DNA of 64,000 bases from Oscheius onirici. Taxonomy: Eukaryota > Nematoda > Chromadorea > Rhabditida > Rhabditidae. This document shows, one piece after another, positions 46,153-56,290 of this stretch (its first letter is position 1; each line of letters opens with the position of its first letter). The notes under the pieces are model-generated. The model made no database searches, was not told the origin of the DNA, and saw nothing but the letters and a program-made list of their open reading frames with translations. Position numbers and translations under genes: made by a program. The stretch is from contig OW051473.1 in the NCBI GenBank assembly GCA_932521025.1, forward strand, positions 9,362,001-9,426,000, written 5' to 3'.

Positions 46153-47616
46153 TAATCCAGAACTCCTACCGTGGCGTCAGGCAGAACTGGAGCTCTATCA
46201 GGGTGTTCCACAGGAGTCTCCGAGGCATTATCCACCAGCACGTTCAGGCCATTGTCCGAAGGTTTCTCCGGCGTGCTGTCCATCTTGACCAGAGGCTTCT
46301 CGTCCAGAGGGGAAGAGACGGCAGTTGCGTCAGGAATCTCCACAGCGTCCTTCTGAAAGGTGGAACATGTGGTGGGATAAAAAGGAAAATGGAATACCTC
46401 GTTTTTCACAGCATTAGCCATTTTCAGCTCGGCGATTTCAGTTTCTAGATATCGAATTGTAGCCAACATTTCCTGAAAGATGAAATGTTGCAGAGCTCAG
46501 AGAAATCACTTACAAGGTATTCAGTATTGGCTCCCTGGTTTTCCGAAGTCTCAGCATCCACAGAAGCAGCGTTACCATCAGCAGATCCCGGAAGAAGACT
46601 TTCTGAAACCGCAGCATCAACAGGAGGAGAACCTAACATGGTGCGATTTGCTGAAATCAACCGGTGAGCATCTATAGGACAATATTTAATGTATTTAAAC
46701 GTGAAAAAGTTGGCTTGTTGTGCGCTTTTCTTAACGGTAAAAACAGTAGCGAACGATAACTGATTGGGCGGTGAGACAAAAGAAAAGAATATAACTGCAA
46801 GAGACTGCCAATAATCGGATCTATAAATACGTGGAATACAAACAATCTGGGAAGTTCAGTCTACGAAGAAGAAGACGAAATATTTTTGATAGTTCCCCCC
46901 CCCCCCCCCCCCCCCCCATCGGAAGCAGATATTAATGTACTTCGGGGAGTCTAGAGATGGGAGTAGTTAAAATGCACATGCACCCTTAGTTGGGAAAACA
47001 AATTTGGCTTTTTAACAGCGCAGACCGAAATTTCTTGCAGATTTCAGAACGCAATTCGTTCAATACTCAGTGTTTCTGTCTGGATGGTAAGTGGTGAAAA
47101 TGAGAAAATCGAAAGTGAGGAAGTGAAATGCACACCTTGATAGAATCAAAGAATCATGAGGTGATAGAAAAAGAATCAGAGAAGGAGCGGGCAATTAAAA
47201 AATAGGAGACCGGGTGGGGATAAGAAAGTGGTCGGTGGACAGAAAGAAATAAGAAGGTTATATCTATGGACCAGGGACGTAAGCATCGGTTGAAAACGAT
47301 TACCAACAAAGTGTATTTGCAGGATAATTTTCTATAATGAACTCTAGTTGAGACCCACTCGATTCTCAGAAAATACCGACTGGGTATAACTCTCACTCTT
47401 TTCTTGGACCTTAAATTGGGAAAGAGAAAAAGAGATCAGAGCTTTTACAGTTGTTTTACTGTCGAAAAGAGAGATGTATTGACCAGAAAAGGTCTGTAAG
47501 AACGTACCAGAGAAGCGGCGGATGAGTAGACTGATGAGAGTAGCGACAGCCAAACCGAAAAGAATGTAAACCAGATCACCAGAGAAGAAGAAGCCCAGCA
47601 TGTTTCCAGCGGACAT
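46153..47616 (-). CDS. Small single-pass membrane protein, unknown family
   Basis: The start at 47616 directly follows ATTTCAG. Exon 1 (47508-47616) encodes MSAGNMLGFFFSGDLVYILF then GLAVATLISLLIRRFS, a single N-terminal helix with basic residues behind it. An 857-base intron joins in correct phase to ANRTMLGSPPVDAAVSESLL at 46650. Then comes a short amphipathic helix (EMLATIRYLETEIAELKMAN), then a Pro/Glu/Asp-rich tail (EHPDRAPVLPDATVGVLD) to TAG 46153-46155. All joints keep frame, giving about 180 residues. I do not recognise the family. The layout suggests a membrane-anchored adaptor with a disordered tail. The large first intron holds a 23-base C tract. Confidence 0.5.
46895..46917 (+). 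repeat. Homopolymer of 23 C
   Basis: An uninterrupted run of 23 C (G on the minus strand, which is the sense strand of the surrounding intron) can form a G-quadruplex. Such tracts are unstable in nematodes lacking the DOG-1/FANCJ helicase. The exact length may also be an assembly estimate. Confidence 0.9.
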
Positions 47617-49022
47617 CTGAAATCATGTATTTGTGACTGCAAATGGGCAGACAAGGAAAAAGAGCGGATGTGGAGAGTGTGAAGCTGGTTTGTGAAAAAT
47701 GTCAGAGTTGGATCAATAAGTAAGACTTGATATGACAATTACACTTAGAAATCTTGCGAAAACTGTCCAAACTCATAGGGAGGCAATTCGAAGGTCAGTT
47801 AGTGACTATTTGCTTTAAATTATATAAGAAATTCTTTTAGTTTGGGTAAGGTCTCGCTCAGTCTGCTCTATATGTAGATGAGGTGAACGTGAAATTCCAG
47901 AAAAGACAGGCTGAACTACTGGAAGGAAGTCAGGCTGTAAGAAGGAGAAAAAAGTGAGAAAAGAAGACGTCTGAACCGAGGACTGTGTAGGAATGAGAGC
48001 TGATGGACAGCAAACTGTACTATGCAGCGAGTGAACCTCGCGAAAGACTGAATAGTACCGCACCTTTGAACTGACTTTCGCAACAGACCAGATAGATCAG
48101 ACGCGCACGGCTAACAGATGGTCAGAGGGTGCAGAGCAAAAAGTTGTCTGGGACAACTAAAGGGCAGAGCTGCTTTCAGTGAAATTCCTATAGATTCATT
48201 GTGATCAGAGAAGATTTGACTAACGGATAATGGACAAGAACTTCAATTGACTTAGGCGACTAAAATCACTCCGTCTGATCAGGGGATATGCAAAAAAAGT
48301 CAGAGAGGAGCGCGGCGCATGGGCTGGGAGGGCTAGAAGGTACCGTCTGGCAGAAGAACACCAGTCAAACTTCTGAGAAGCATCGGACGACCAAAATCTA
48401 TAGCACTGACTGATGCCGACCCCTCACTTGTTTCAAGACGTTTCCCTCAATTTGCAAAGTTGCAGGGATGGCGAACATCTGCATTCTGGACTTTGGCCCT
48501 GTAAATGGGCAGACAAGAGAAGAGTCAGGCACGGACAGTGCAGCTGGGCTGGTCAGAGAGTGTACAGCTATGAGTAAGCTCTCGAAAACTAAAGGTCACC
48601 TCTATTAATAAGTTCGTGTCGTGTCTGAGAAACTAACTGTTGTTTACAAGTTTGAATCATATACCGAATCATGTACGCTGTGAGCTTGACTAACAGAAAG
48701 ATGAGAACTGAACTCTTTCTATTAGGGAGCGAGACTTTTCAGTTTGCGAGAAATGACTCTGGCCTATTTGTAGGAACGTTTTTCTGTCAGTAAGAAGAAG
48801 TTCTCGAGAGAGCATTGTATCAGATCTAACACTGATGAGCAGCCAACAGTACCGAAAGCAGTTCTCGCTTTTTAATAGTAGAGATTGTGTGAAAGAATGA
48901 GATTGCTGTACTATTTATCTCGTCCTCTCTCTAGCTTCCAAATTTTGTCGTTTGACGATCCGTTTAATTTTTTCTGCTTGCTTATATGACTTTATTGCAA
49001 GTTTCTGGTAAACAATAATATA
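47617..49022. other. Intergenic, purine/AG-rich, no gene seen
   Basis: It contains repeated GTCAGA, CAGACTG and GACAAG-type words similar to those inside introns near 31.5 kb and 54 kb, but no exon-like structure. The last bases include AATAAA on the minus strand (about 48994) for the next gene. Confidence 0.35.
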
Positions 49023-49464
49023 TTAAAACCGCATTTTCCTTGGAAAACTTCCTGGGAAGAGTCCTCTTAGCGGGTTTTTGACAGGAGTTACGTGTTCCTC
49101 TTTGATGACCATAGGCCTGTGACTTCGTAGGCTGCGTTCTCCAGTAGGACCACTCACTGCCAGTCTTTCCTTTTGTCTCTGAAGGTAAGAGACAAGAATT
49201 TTATCGATTTCCGGCTAGATATTGATCGGGGCCGATAGTTGTTGAATTTTTCGAATGCTTCCTTGGAATCGAGTGGATTGTCTGCAGCTGACAGGCATCG
49301 GGCGTATAGCAATGCTGGAAATATGACCATAAACACGGTAAAAAAAAAAATTTTGGCTGAATGTGCTGCATAAGGAAAAGCCAGCCGTCGTTGACGGCTG
49401 TCGTCGGCCGCTTACTTTTGCCTTCTATGCTTTTATCGTATGCGAACTCAGAATAGTCGATCAC
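49023..49464 (-). CDS. 3' part of a small gene, unrecognised
   Basis: Minus-strand exons are plausible: VIDYSEFAYDKSIEGK to a GTAAGC donor, then after TTTCCAG LLYARCLSAADNPLDSKEAF followed by EKFNNYRPRSIS. The final stretch is RPMVIKEEHVTPVKNPLRGL followed by FPGSFPRKMRF and TAA at 49023, with AATAAA about 30 bases on. The link between the last two blocks needs either a 26-base intron or an unidentified junction. The 5' end was not found. It could be a small basic nuclear or secreted protein; I have no family. Confidence 0.3.
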
Positions 49465-49981
49465 CCTAGAAAAACCTCATTGCAAACGATTTCTGGAAAT
49501 TTCATTTTTTTCGGTCAAAGCAGTGTATGAATATTTTAGCATATTCGGATTCATCGCTCTGGTCAGAGTTCGTATGCACTCCGAGTAAAGCATTGACCGA
49601 AAAATGGCCAAAAATAGCAGGAAAACGCATACTATATTGCTGATATATGGCCGTAAAAATTTGAATTTTCGCTAACTTTGTCGAAAACGCTTAGTTCCGA
49701 AGGACATTACGTAAGCAATTACAGTGTGCTAACGCTTACCGAACTCGTCTTCATGAAGTGGAATTCTTCGGCAAAAGTCGGAGAATATCTAAAACTTGAA
49801 CTTTTCAATTTCTTTGTTTGAACGCACGTTTGGTTGAAGTCAGTTCCATTTAGGACGCATTGGCCAAGAAAAGACAATGTATGTGTCTTAAAGAGTGTAT
49901 GTAAATATCTTTAGAAATGGAAGAAGTTCAAAGTTTGGAAATTGTCGAAAATGTAAAAATTGCGAAATATTAGGTGACCAG

Positions 49982-50236
49982 CCGTCTACGACGGCTTTCG
50001 CCGCCCTTGCGCCTGCGGCGCTCACATACGTAACAATGGCCGTCCAAGTTTTGATACCACTGCGCTTTAGATATGTAGTTTAGATTCCCCCAGACGCGTT
50101 CCCCTCAAAAAACTATCTCGTTCGATAAAAGATTAACATGACAAAACTTGACATGTTACGCTAGTCTCGACAACTGTGCGGACACCACTACAGACAGACA
50201 GACAGACGGACACCATTGCACTTTAGTAAAGAAAGA
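49982..50236 (+). repeat. Dispersed repeat R1, copy 3 (longest)
   Basis: It begins GCCGTCTACGACGGC (a 5+5 palindrome with a 5-base centre) and includes a GC-rich flank. The core ATCTCGTTCGATAAAAGATT, a CAGACAGACAGA microsatellite and the end CTTTAGTAAAGAAAG follow. It matches 4978-5210 inverted and 13305-13430 direct. No protein is encoded. Confidence 0.8.
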
Positions 50237-50590
50237 TGCGTGTGCTCCAAAACCATTTCGGTCAGTCAAAGAAGCCTGTGTGCTCCGATCAAAAGCAAGA
50301 AAATAGAAGCTCACATCAAAAATCTATGGAGACGAAAACTCTCAGAGATCGTCAAAATCACAATAAATAGGTCAAACATGCTTTGCTATGTAACTGAATG
50401 ACCACTTTGAAGAGGAACAGGTGCGCAGTTGATCGACAAGAGACCATGCCTAACTGACCACTGCGCAAAGAGCGCGCCTCAAGTTCGAAAAGAATTCGTC
50501 TGCTTCCTCGAAATGTTTGTTCTTTTTTTTTAAATTTTTTTGATGATCTTTGAAAACTTTTCAGAATGAAGGAAAATATAAGAAAAAAAC

Positions 50591-50993
50591 GGTAATACTT
50601 CGGCTGGCACCCCCTATTTGAATATTTTTGGCGGGAACTTGCGCCAAATGTCCAAATTTTCCTTTTTTGATCTTTTCCACTCATGTTAGCACTTTTTAAG
50701 TGTATTCATTTAATTCTACGTGAAATATTACTTCTAGAGGGTGTATGTTGCACCGAAAAAGCTTGGATTTTCGAAAATCGGCTTGGATCAAGAGCAAATG
50801 ACCAAAACGCCTATTTCGATCAAATTTTCGAGCACTTTGATCTCTCTAGGGGTAATTTTTCACGTAGAATTAAATGAACACACTTAAAAAGTGCTAACAT
50901 GAGTGGAAAAGATCAAAAAAGGAAAATTTGGACGTTTGGCGCAAGTTCCCGCCAAAAATATTCAAATAGGGGGGTGCCAGCCGAAGTATTACC
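50591..50993. repeat. Fold-back element, arms of about 150 bp
   Basis: Arms 50591-50742 and 50842-50993 are near-perfect reverse complements (for example ACTCATGTTAGCACTTTTTA on one side and TAAAAAGTGCTAACATGAGT on the other). They diverge toward the roughly 100-base loop. There is no coding capacity. It abuts the F-box remnant. Confidence 0.85.
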
Positions 50994-51059
50994 GAAAAAA
51001 CGCATCTCCTGTTCAATCATCCAGCTTTGAGAAAAGAAGCGCCGAAAATAGCAGGATCG

Positions 51060-52057
51060 CTGAAAATCTTTCAAACTTGGAAAAACTGCCTCGGGAAGTG
51101 ATCGCTACCATCCTATCCTTCTTGAATTATTCTGATCTGACTTCTGCAGGGTTTAGCGACACGAACAATAGGATGAAAATCTTTCATCGCTTGAAAACTG
51201 CCGTTGTCTAACTGTTCACTCTGGCGCAGCGCAAGATCTTCGGCCAGGCCAGAAACGCTTTCTTGATCGCCAACAGATGCATAGCGACGGAAGGTTATTC
51301 CAAATCCACAATTCAGTCTCTTGATGAGGCGATATGAGGCGGTCACCAGACATTTACCACATCAATATCATCCATCTTTCTCTCCAAATAATCAAGAGGG
51401 CAATATTGAAAGTTCCAACTGGTTTCCATGACGCAAGCATTAACTTTGGTCGCCTCCAGGCGCTCGCTAGCAATCGAAATCTATCCGAATCGCTGAAGTT
51501 CATCGAGTTCAACTGGTCCTTCTGTAGGCACACCCATCCGGCTTTAAAGATCGTCATCCCCAGCCTACAGTTCTTAAGATCCCAAGGAAGCTGCGACGTC
51601 AGCTGAGGCGTCCGCTCAGGACAAACGGCGAATGCTTTGCTACCCTGTAGACCAATAGTCCAGACCAAGTAGTTCCGCCACAAGCGGTTCCAATGCGATG
51701 GTCCGTCTCAGGAACCTCCCATCTTGTCGGTGACCGGAAGTCCGTCGAAGTCCGTCACAAGCTCCCTGCTGAAAGAATAGACGGTTGGAATCACAGCAAC
51801 TGGCAATCGCACGATTTTTGTCAAATGTTTGATGACATTGATATTAAGCGAATATGAGATTCAACTCTGAAAAGTCGTTTACTATCATGGCGGTCCATGG
51901 TGATTTTCAGAAGAAATGTATCACTGAGAATTTTTTGGCTATTGTATCTCGTTTTATTAACCCGCTAAGGTTGCCCGAAGTATATTTCGAACTTTTCAAC
52001 CCCTTTGCATTGTCAAAATGCGAATCTGAGGGCAACTGTTTTATCGAATTTTTATGA
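51060..52057 (+). pseudogene. F-box gene remnant
   Basis: An F-box is clear: LEKLPREVIATILSFLNYSD then LTSAGFSDTNNRM. The frame then hits TAA at about 51209 but continues in the same frame (LFTLAQRKIFGQARNAFLIA). Later segments in other frames have F-box-protein-like character (KFIEFNWSFCRHTHPALKIV; MAVHGDFQKKCITENFLAIV with PEVYFELFNPF). F-box proteins recruit substrates to SCF ubiquitin ligases and are hugely expanded and often decayed in nematodes. The upstream reading frame runs into the fold-back element, so the true start is unknown. From 52058 to 52841 I see only AT-rich non-coding sequence. Confidence 0.55.
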
Positions 52058-52841
52058 GGAATCCGGCTAACACGTCCGTTTTTCGAAATAATCCCCTTTT
52101 CACTGTTTTCTAGTCGCACTACGGTCTAGCACTCTGAAGCCGCAGGTAACAAGTTATGTCCTGTCGAGAATTTAGGCAACAATTACGTTTTGAACTTGGA
52201 AAGTTGTATTACTGTTGTAGGGGTATGAAATGGGGTACGACGTCGTCAGACGACAAAGTCGGCTGGTATTTCTCTTAGTTCATTAGATGGAGACCCGATT
52301 CCTTTCATTTGTCTTCATGGTCTTCCTCTCCTTCCCTTTAGGTGATTTTGTTAGTTGTTCAAAGGAAAGATGCCCAAAAAGGCGATGCATATTCTTCCCT
52401 GCTGTTTGTTGAATCACTTTACAAGGGTCTTCATTCGGATTTATGTCTAAATTTCTGTGTGAAACATGAGTTAAGGAAAAGTATTCATACGCTATATAAA
52501 AGATTCCAAAATTATCGAATTTTTGATTTGCCGCCCAATTAAAATCTGTGCTTTTATTCTTTCTTGTCAAATTTACGATATTCCGTGTTTTACATAACTT
52601 ATCTGACCTTAGTAAATACAATTTCGATTTTTGCTTACTGTAAAAACTATGCGGAACGTATTTTGGCTCACACGCCATGTATGCGCTACGGTATCCCAAT
52701 ATTTGTGCCTAGCCCCACACCGACACATTGTTGGCACCTTTTGCGCACAGAGAGTGTCTTACACTATCTTCTTCATCGCTCTCTGTCTATTTTTTTAAAA
52801 TTTTTGTATTTATTTTTCAAACATCTCAATTTTTTATAGTA

Positions 52842-55800
52842 ATGGCAAATCCGAACATCAACGGCCAACCGGCGGTCAACTTTCAAGCCGGTAGGATGGA
52901 TCCCAATGCTCAGATGCAGGCAAATCCCTACCAGCAGTCTTTACAATTTCAAATGTTGGCTCAGGTATTTTTAAATTTTCTTTTTCTTTTATAATATTTT
53001 TCTAGTTAAATGCCCAAAATCATGCCCAGATTTTGGCCATGCAACAGGCCCAGCTGCAGGCACAGGCTCAGGCTGCCGCTCAAGCTCAAGCTCAGGCTGG
53101 TCAAAATCAGCAGCATCCACCGCATGGACTTGGATTTCCAATGGGTTTTCCAGGTAAAGAATAATTAAATTTATGAATTTTTCACTTTTTGAGGTATGCC
53201 AGGCATGCATGGAGGTCAAGGAGTGCCTGGAATGCCTGGTGGACCGGGAATGCCCGGATTGGCTGGATTGGGAGGACCTGGAGGCCCTCATCCTCATCTT
53301 CTGGCTGGTCTTCCGCAGATGCCAAATGGATTTCCTCCTTCTGGACTCGTCCCACCGAATCTTCAACAAATGCATGCCAGCATGACTGCCATGCACGCTG
53401 CCCAACAGCAGCAACAGCAACAACAGCAGCAACAAGCACAGGCAAACATTGCTGCAGCTAGAGCTTCCGTCACCCCTTCTCAGACTCAAAGAAATGAACA
53501 GAAACGATGCGAAATTTACAAGTAAGCGCTTTTTTCGTGGGTTTACTACGAAAAACTTCAGGTTCAACTCTCCGAGACCCTTGTATGCCTCTGCCTGGTC
53601 GGTCAAGAAGCACGAAAAGTTCCGTCTTGCCGTCTCCAGTCTCGTCGAGAGAGAACAGCAGAATCGAGTAAGTTAATATTAAGTACGAGTTCAAAATTGG
53701 CATCCTTTAGGTCTCAATTATCCAGCTAGACGAGTCAACAGGGACTCTGATCGAGAAGACCTCATTTATCCATGATTTCCCAGCCAACTGCATCCGATTC
53801 ATCCCGGATCCTGTGAGTCTTTTGCCAACTTTTTTATGATAAGTTTCAGGAAAACAACTATCCTGATCTCATCGCAACCAGTGCAGATTTCTTGAGAATT
53901 CACCGAATCGGATCAGATGGAATCGTCAGACTCAATGAAGACGTCGTATTGACTTCTGTAAGTTTTTTCAGCCTTTTTCTTTTTCTGAACATCGATCAGT
54001 GAAGTTCTGGGCGGCAAAAGTGGCATCCCACTCATAGTAAGCTATCAAACTTGTGAGAGATACCTACAGGCCACTACTAGTAAGCAATCTTGATCTTGAA
54101 CACGTTGGTATTACCGATACAAAGCAAGCCGAAAACAAGACAGTTTGATAGCTGTATGGATGTGGTCACATGCTACTGAATATACGGTTAGGCAAGCGTT
54201 TCTTTATACCCTCAGAAAATGAAGGCGCAGACAGGACAGCGTACCCAAAGAAGAATGAAAAACAAGTACAAGACAGTCACAGAGCTGTAGGTATGTCTCA
54301 CAGAAAAGTAACCCATAGACAAGACAGCTAACCAACTGTTTCGATATAGCCACAGACAAAACAGTTGGACAGCTGTATGCATGTGGATATGTAAAAGTGA
54401 GCAACATACTAGACAGTTAGCCAACGATTTAGATGTGCCCATAGACAAGGCAGTAGCAAAGCTGTACGAGTCCACAGAAAAGTAAGCAACAGACAAGACA
54501 GTAGGACAGTTGTGTGGATGTGTCCACAGACAAGAACAGTTAGACATCAGTATGAACATGCGTGCAGGAAAGCTTTACCTTACAAACATTCCGTTTTCAG
54601 AATAAATCCCAGCACTATACAGCTCCTTTGACAAGTTTCGATTGGAATGATGTGGAGCCCAGGCTGATTGGAACAGCCAGTATCGATACAACGTGTACCA
54701 TTTTTGATCTCGAGGTAATTCTTATTTTAAGCTTTCATTCCGTTCATTTTTAGGTCGGACACGCCATTGCCAGCGTTCGTCCCATTTCCTTCAACGTAAA
54801 GACTCAGCTGATTGCCCATGACAAGCCTGTACACGACATTGGATTCAGTAAAGTGAATCAAGGACGAGATCATTTTGCTACTGTTGGTGAGTCTTTTAAG
54901 GTTCATTTATGCGAACATGCCTGAAGGAGCTGATGGAAGTTGCCGGATGTTCGACTTGAGAAATCTGGAACACTCGACGATTGTCTACGAGGATCCCCAC
55001 AAGACTCCACTCATGAGGCTGGCTTGGAACAAAGTGGAGCCTTTCCATCTGGCTACTTTTGCTCAGGATTCTACTGAGGTAACTTATAACATTGGTTTAT
55101 ATTTGAGTCTGCTTTTTAGGTGGTGATCATCGACATTCGGGTGCCTTGCAATCCACTGAGTCGCTTGAAGAATCATACGGGAGCAGTCAATGGAATTGCC
55201 TGGGCTCCTCACAGCTCTCATCACATCTGTACTGCAGGTATGTTCCTCTAAAGTTAAGTTTTGAACGTTTTGTGAACAGGATCTTAACAATATAGAGAAT
55301 GTCTATTGGAACAAAAAGATGAAACTGCGATGATGAGCATTTCCAGTACGACCTTTCATCTCTTTGATCCTAATTGTAAGATTCTAATGAGCGAAAAGAC
55401 CATCTAGTTTTGGGAATCGTATCCGGTCTGAACTTCACATTTTAAAATTGGCCCAACCTTAAATGTTCACAGTACAGTTGGGCGTGCAATATTCTAGGTC
55501 TGAAACAAGTCGTATGTGTCAAAACTTTGGCGTTCCCAGAACGTTTCTCGTTACATTTGGCGTATCGGATATTTCAAGCCAAGCCCAACCAATGAAATCT
55601 CTCTCTATATGGCAAGTTAGAGATATGTAGAAATTAAGGACAAAATCCGTCGAACAAAGTTTTCGGAAAGCGATAATGAGATATTGGCTGATGATGATAA
55701 TTTTGCAGACAGTGATGACGGTAGTCTTTCACGTGACCAGCCAGTGTACCCATGAAGAGCTTTGAGTACTTATGAGCCTTCTTGCTTCTCCCTGCGTTTG

Positions 55801-56073
55801 TTATAAGTCGTCCATATTGTAGACCCACAGTTCTTTAAAATCACATTTGCACATCCCCAAACAAAGAAATTATCTTAAAGATCACATTTATCATTTTTAG
55901 GTGACGACGCTCAAGCACTGATTTGGGACGTGTCCAACATGAGTCGCCCTGTAGAAGACCCGATTTTGGCATATTCCGCTGGCGGAGAAGTGAGTCAGGT
56001 TCACTGGGGATCAGCTCACACCAACTGGATTGCTATCGTTTTCAACAAATCACTTGAAATTCTTCGGGTGTAG
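52842..56073 (+). CDS. DCAF7: DCAF7/WDR68-like WD-repeat protein, copy 1
   Basis: The start at 52842 lies 2 bases after TTTATAG. A long low-complexity N-terminal extension comes first: Ala/Gln-rich ([15 protein letters not shown]), a Gly/Met/Pro repeat ([17 protein letters not shown]) and a run of 11 Gln. The WD domain then follows DCAF7: [94 protein letters not shown] and [20 protein letters not shown], ending LEILRV. These are the most conserved parts of this scaffold, which binds DYRK/HIPK kinases and DDB1. Frame is intact. The 53958-54600 intron is filled with a diverged tandem repeat. Compared with canonical DCAF7 the N-terminal extension is unusual. Confidence 0.9.
53990..54560 (+). repeat. 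Diverged tandem repeat in a DCAF7 intron
   Basis: Units of about 50-65 bases share a core close to GACAAGACAGTTAGACAGCT followed by GTATGGATGTG. Clear units recur at about 54134, 54325, 54355, 54412, 54440, 54500 and 54535. The same words fill the corresponding intron of copy 2 and the sequence near 61 kb. Confidence 0.6.
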
Positions 56074-56290
56074 TGCCAATCACAGTATACCTTTTCGCCC
56101 TTTTGTTTATCTAGTTATTCTCTCATTGTGATCGTCCGCCCCTTCTCAGTTTCTACATGTCTATTTTACTTTTGCGATCTCGTATAAATTATTCTTTCTT
56201 TGTCTCAATTAACTTCATCTTCCGGTCTCTATACCGCAGTATATCGCTCTTTTTCTCTTGGATTTATATATTCCCTAATGTTTCAGTCAG

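Noticed and set aside
9132-51610. Reassignment of TAG or TGA to sense codons
   Set aside because: TAG, TAA and TGA all end intact genes here (TAG for the CX, ADCK1, both DCAF7 and Spinster-type genes; TGA for the RNF14-like gene), and all three also interrupt damaged ones. Decay explains the pattern better.
52283-52699. Minus-strand open frame of 138 codons
   Set aside because: It is AT-rich and without any recognisable motif, in a non-coding stretch between the F-box remnant and DCAF7 copy 1. Length alone is not sufficient.
53189-53461. Alternative-frame peptides across the Gly/Pro/Gln-rich exon
   Set aside because: They are shadows of the repetitive DCAF7 copy 1 exon, whose frame continues correctly into the WD domain.
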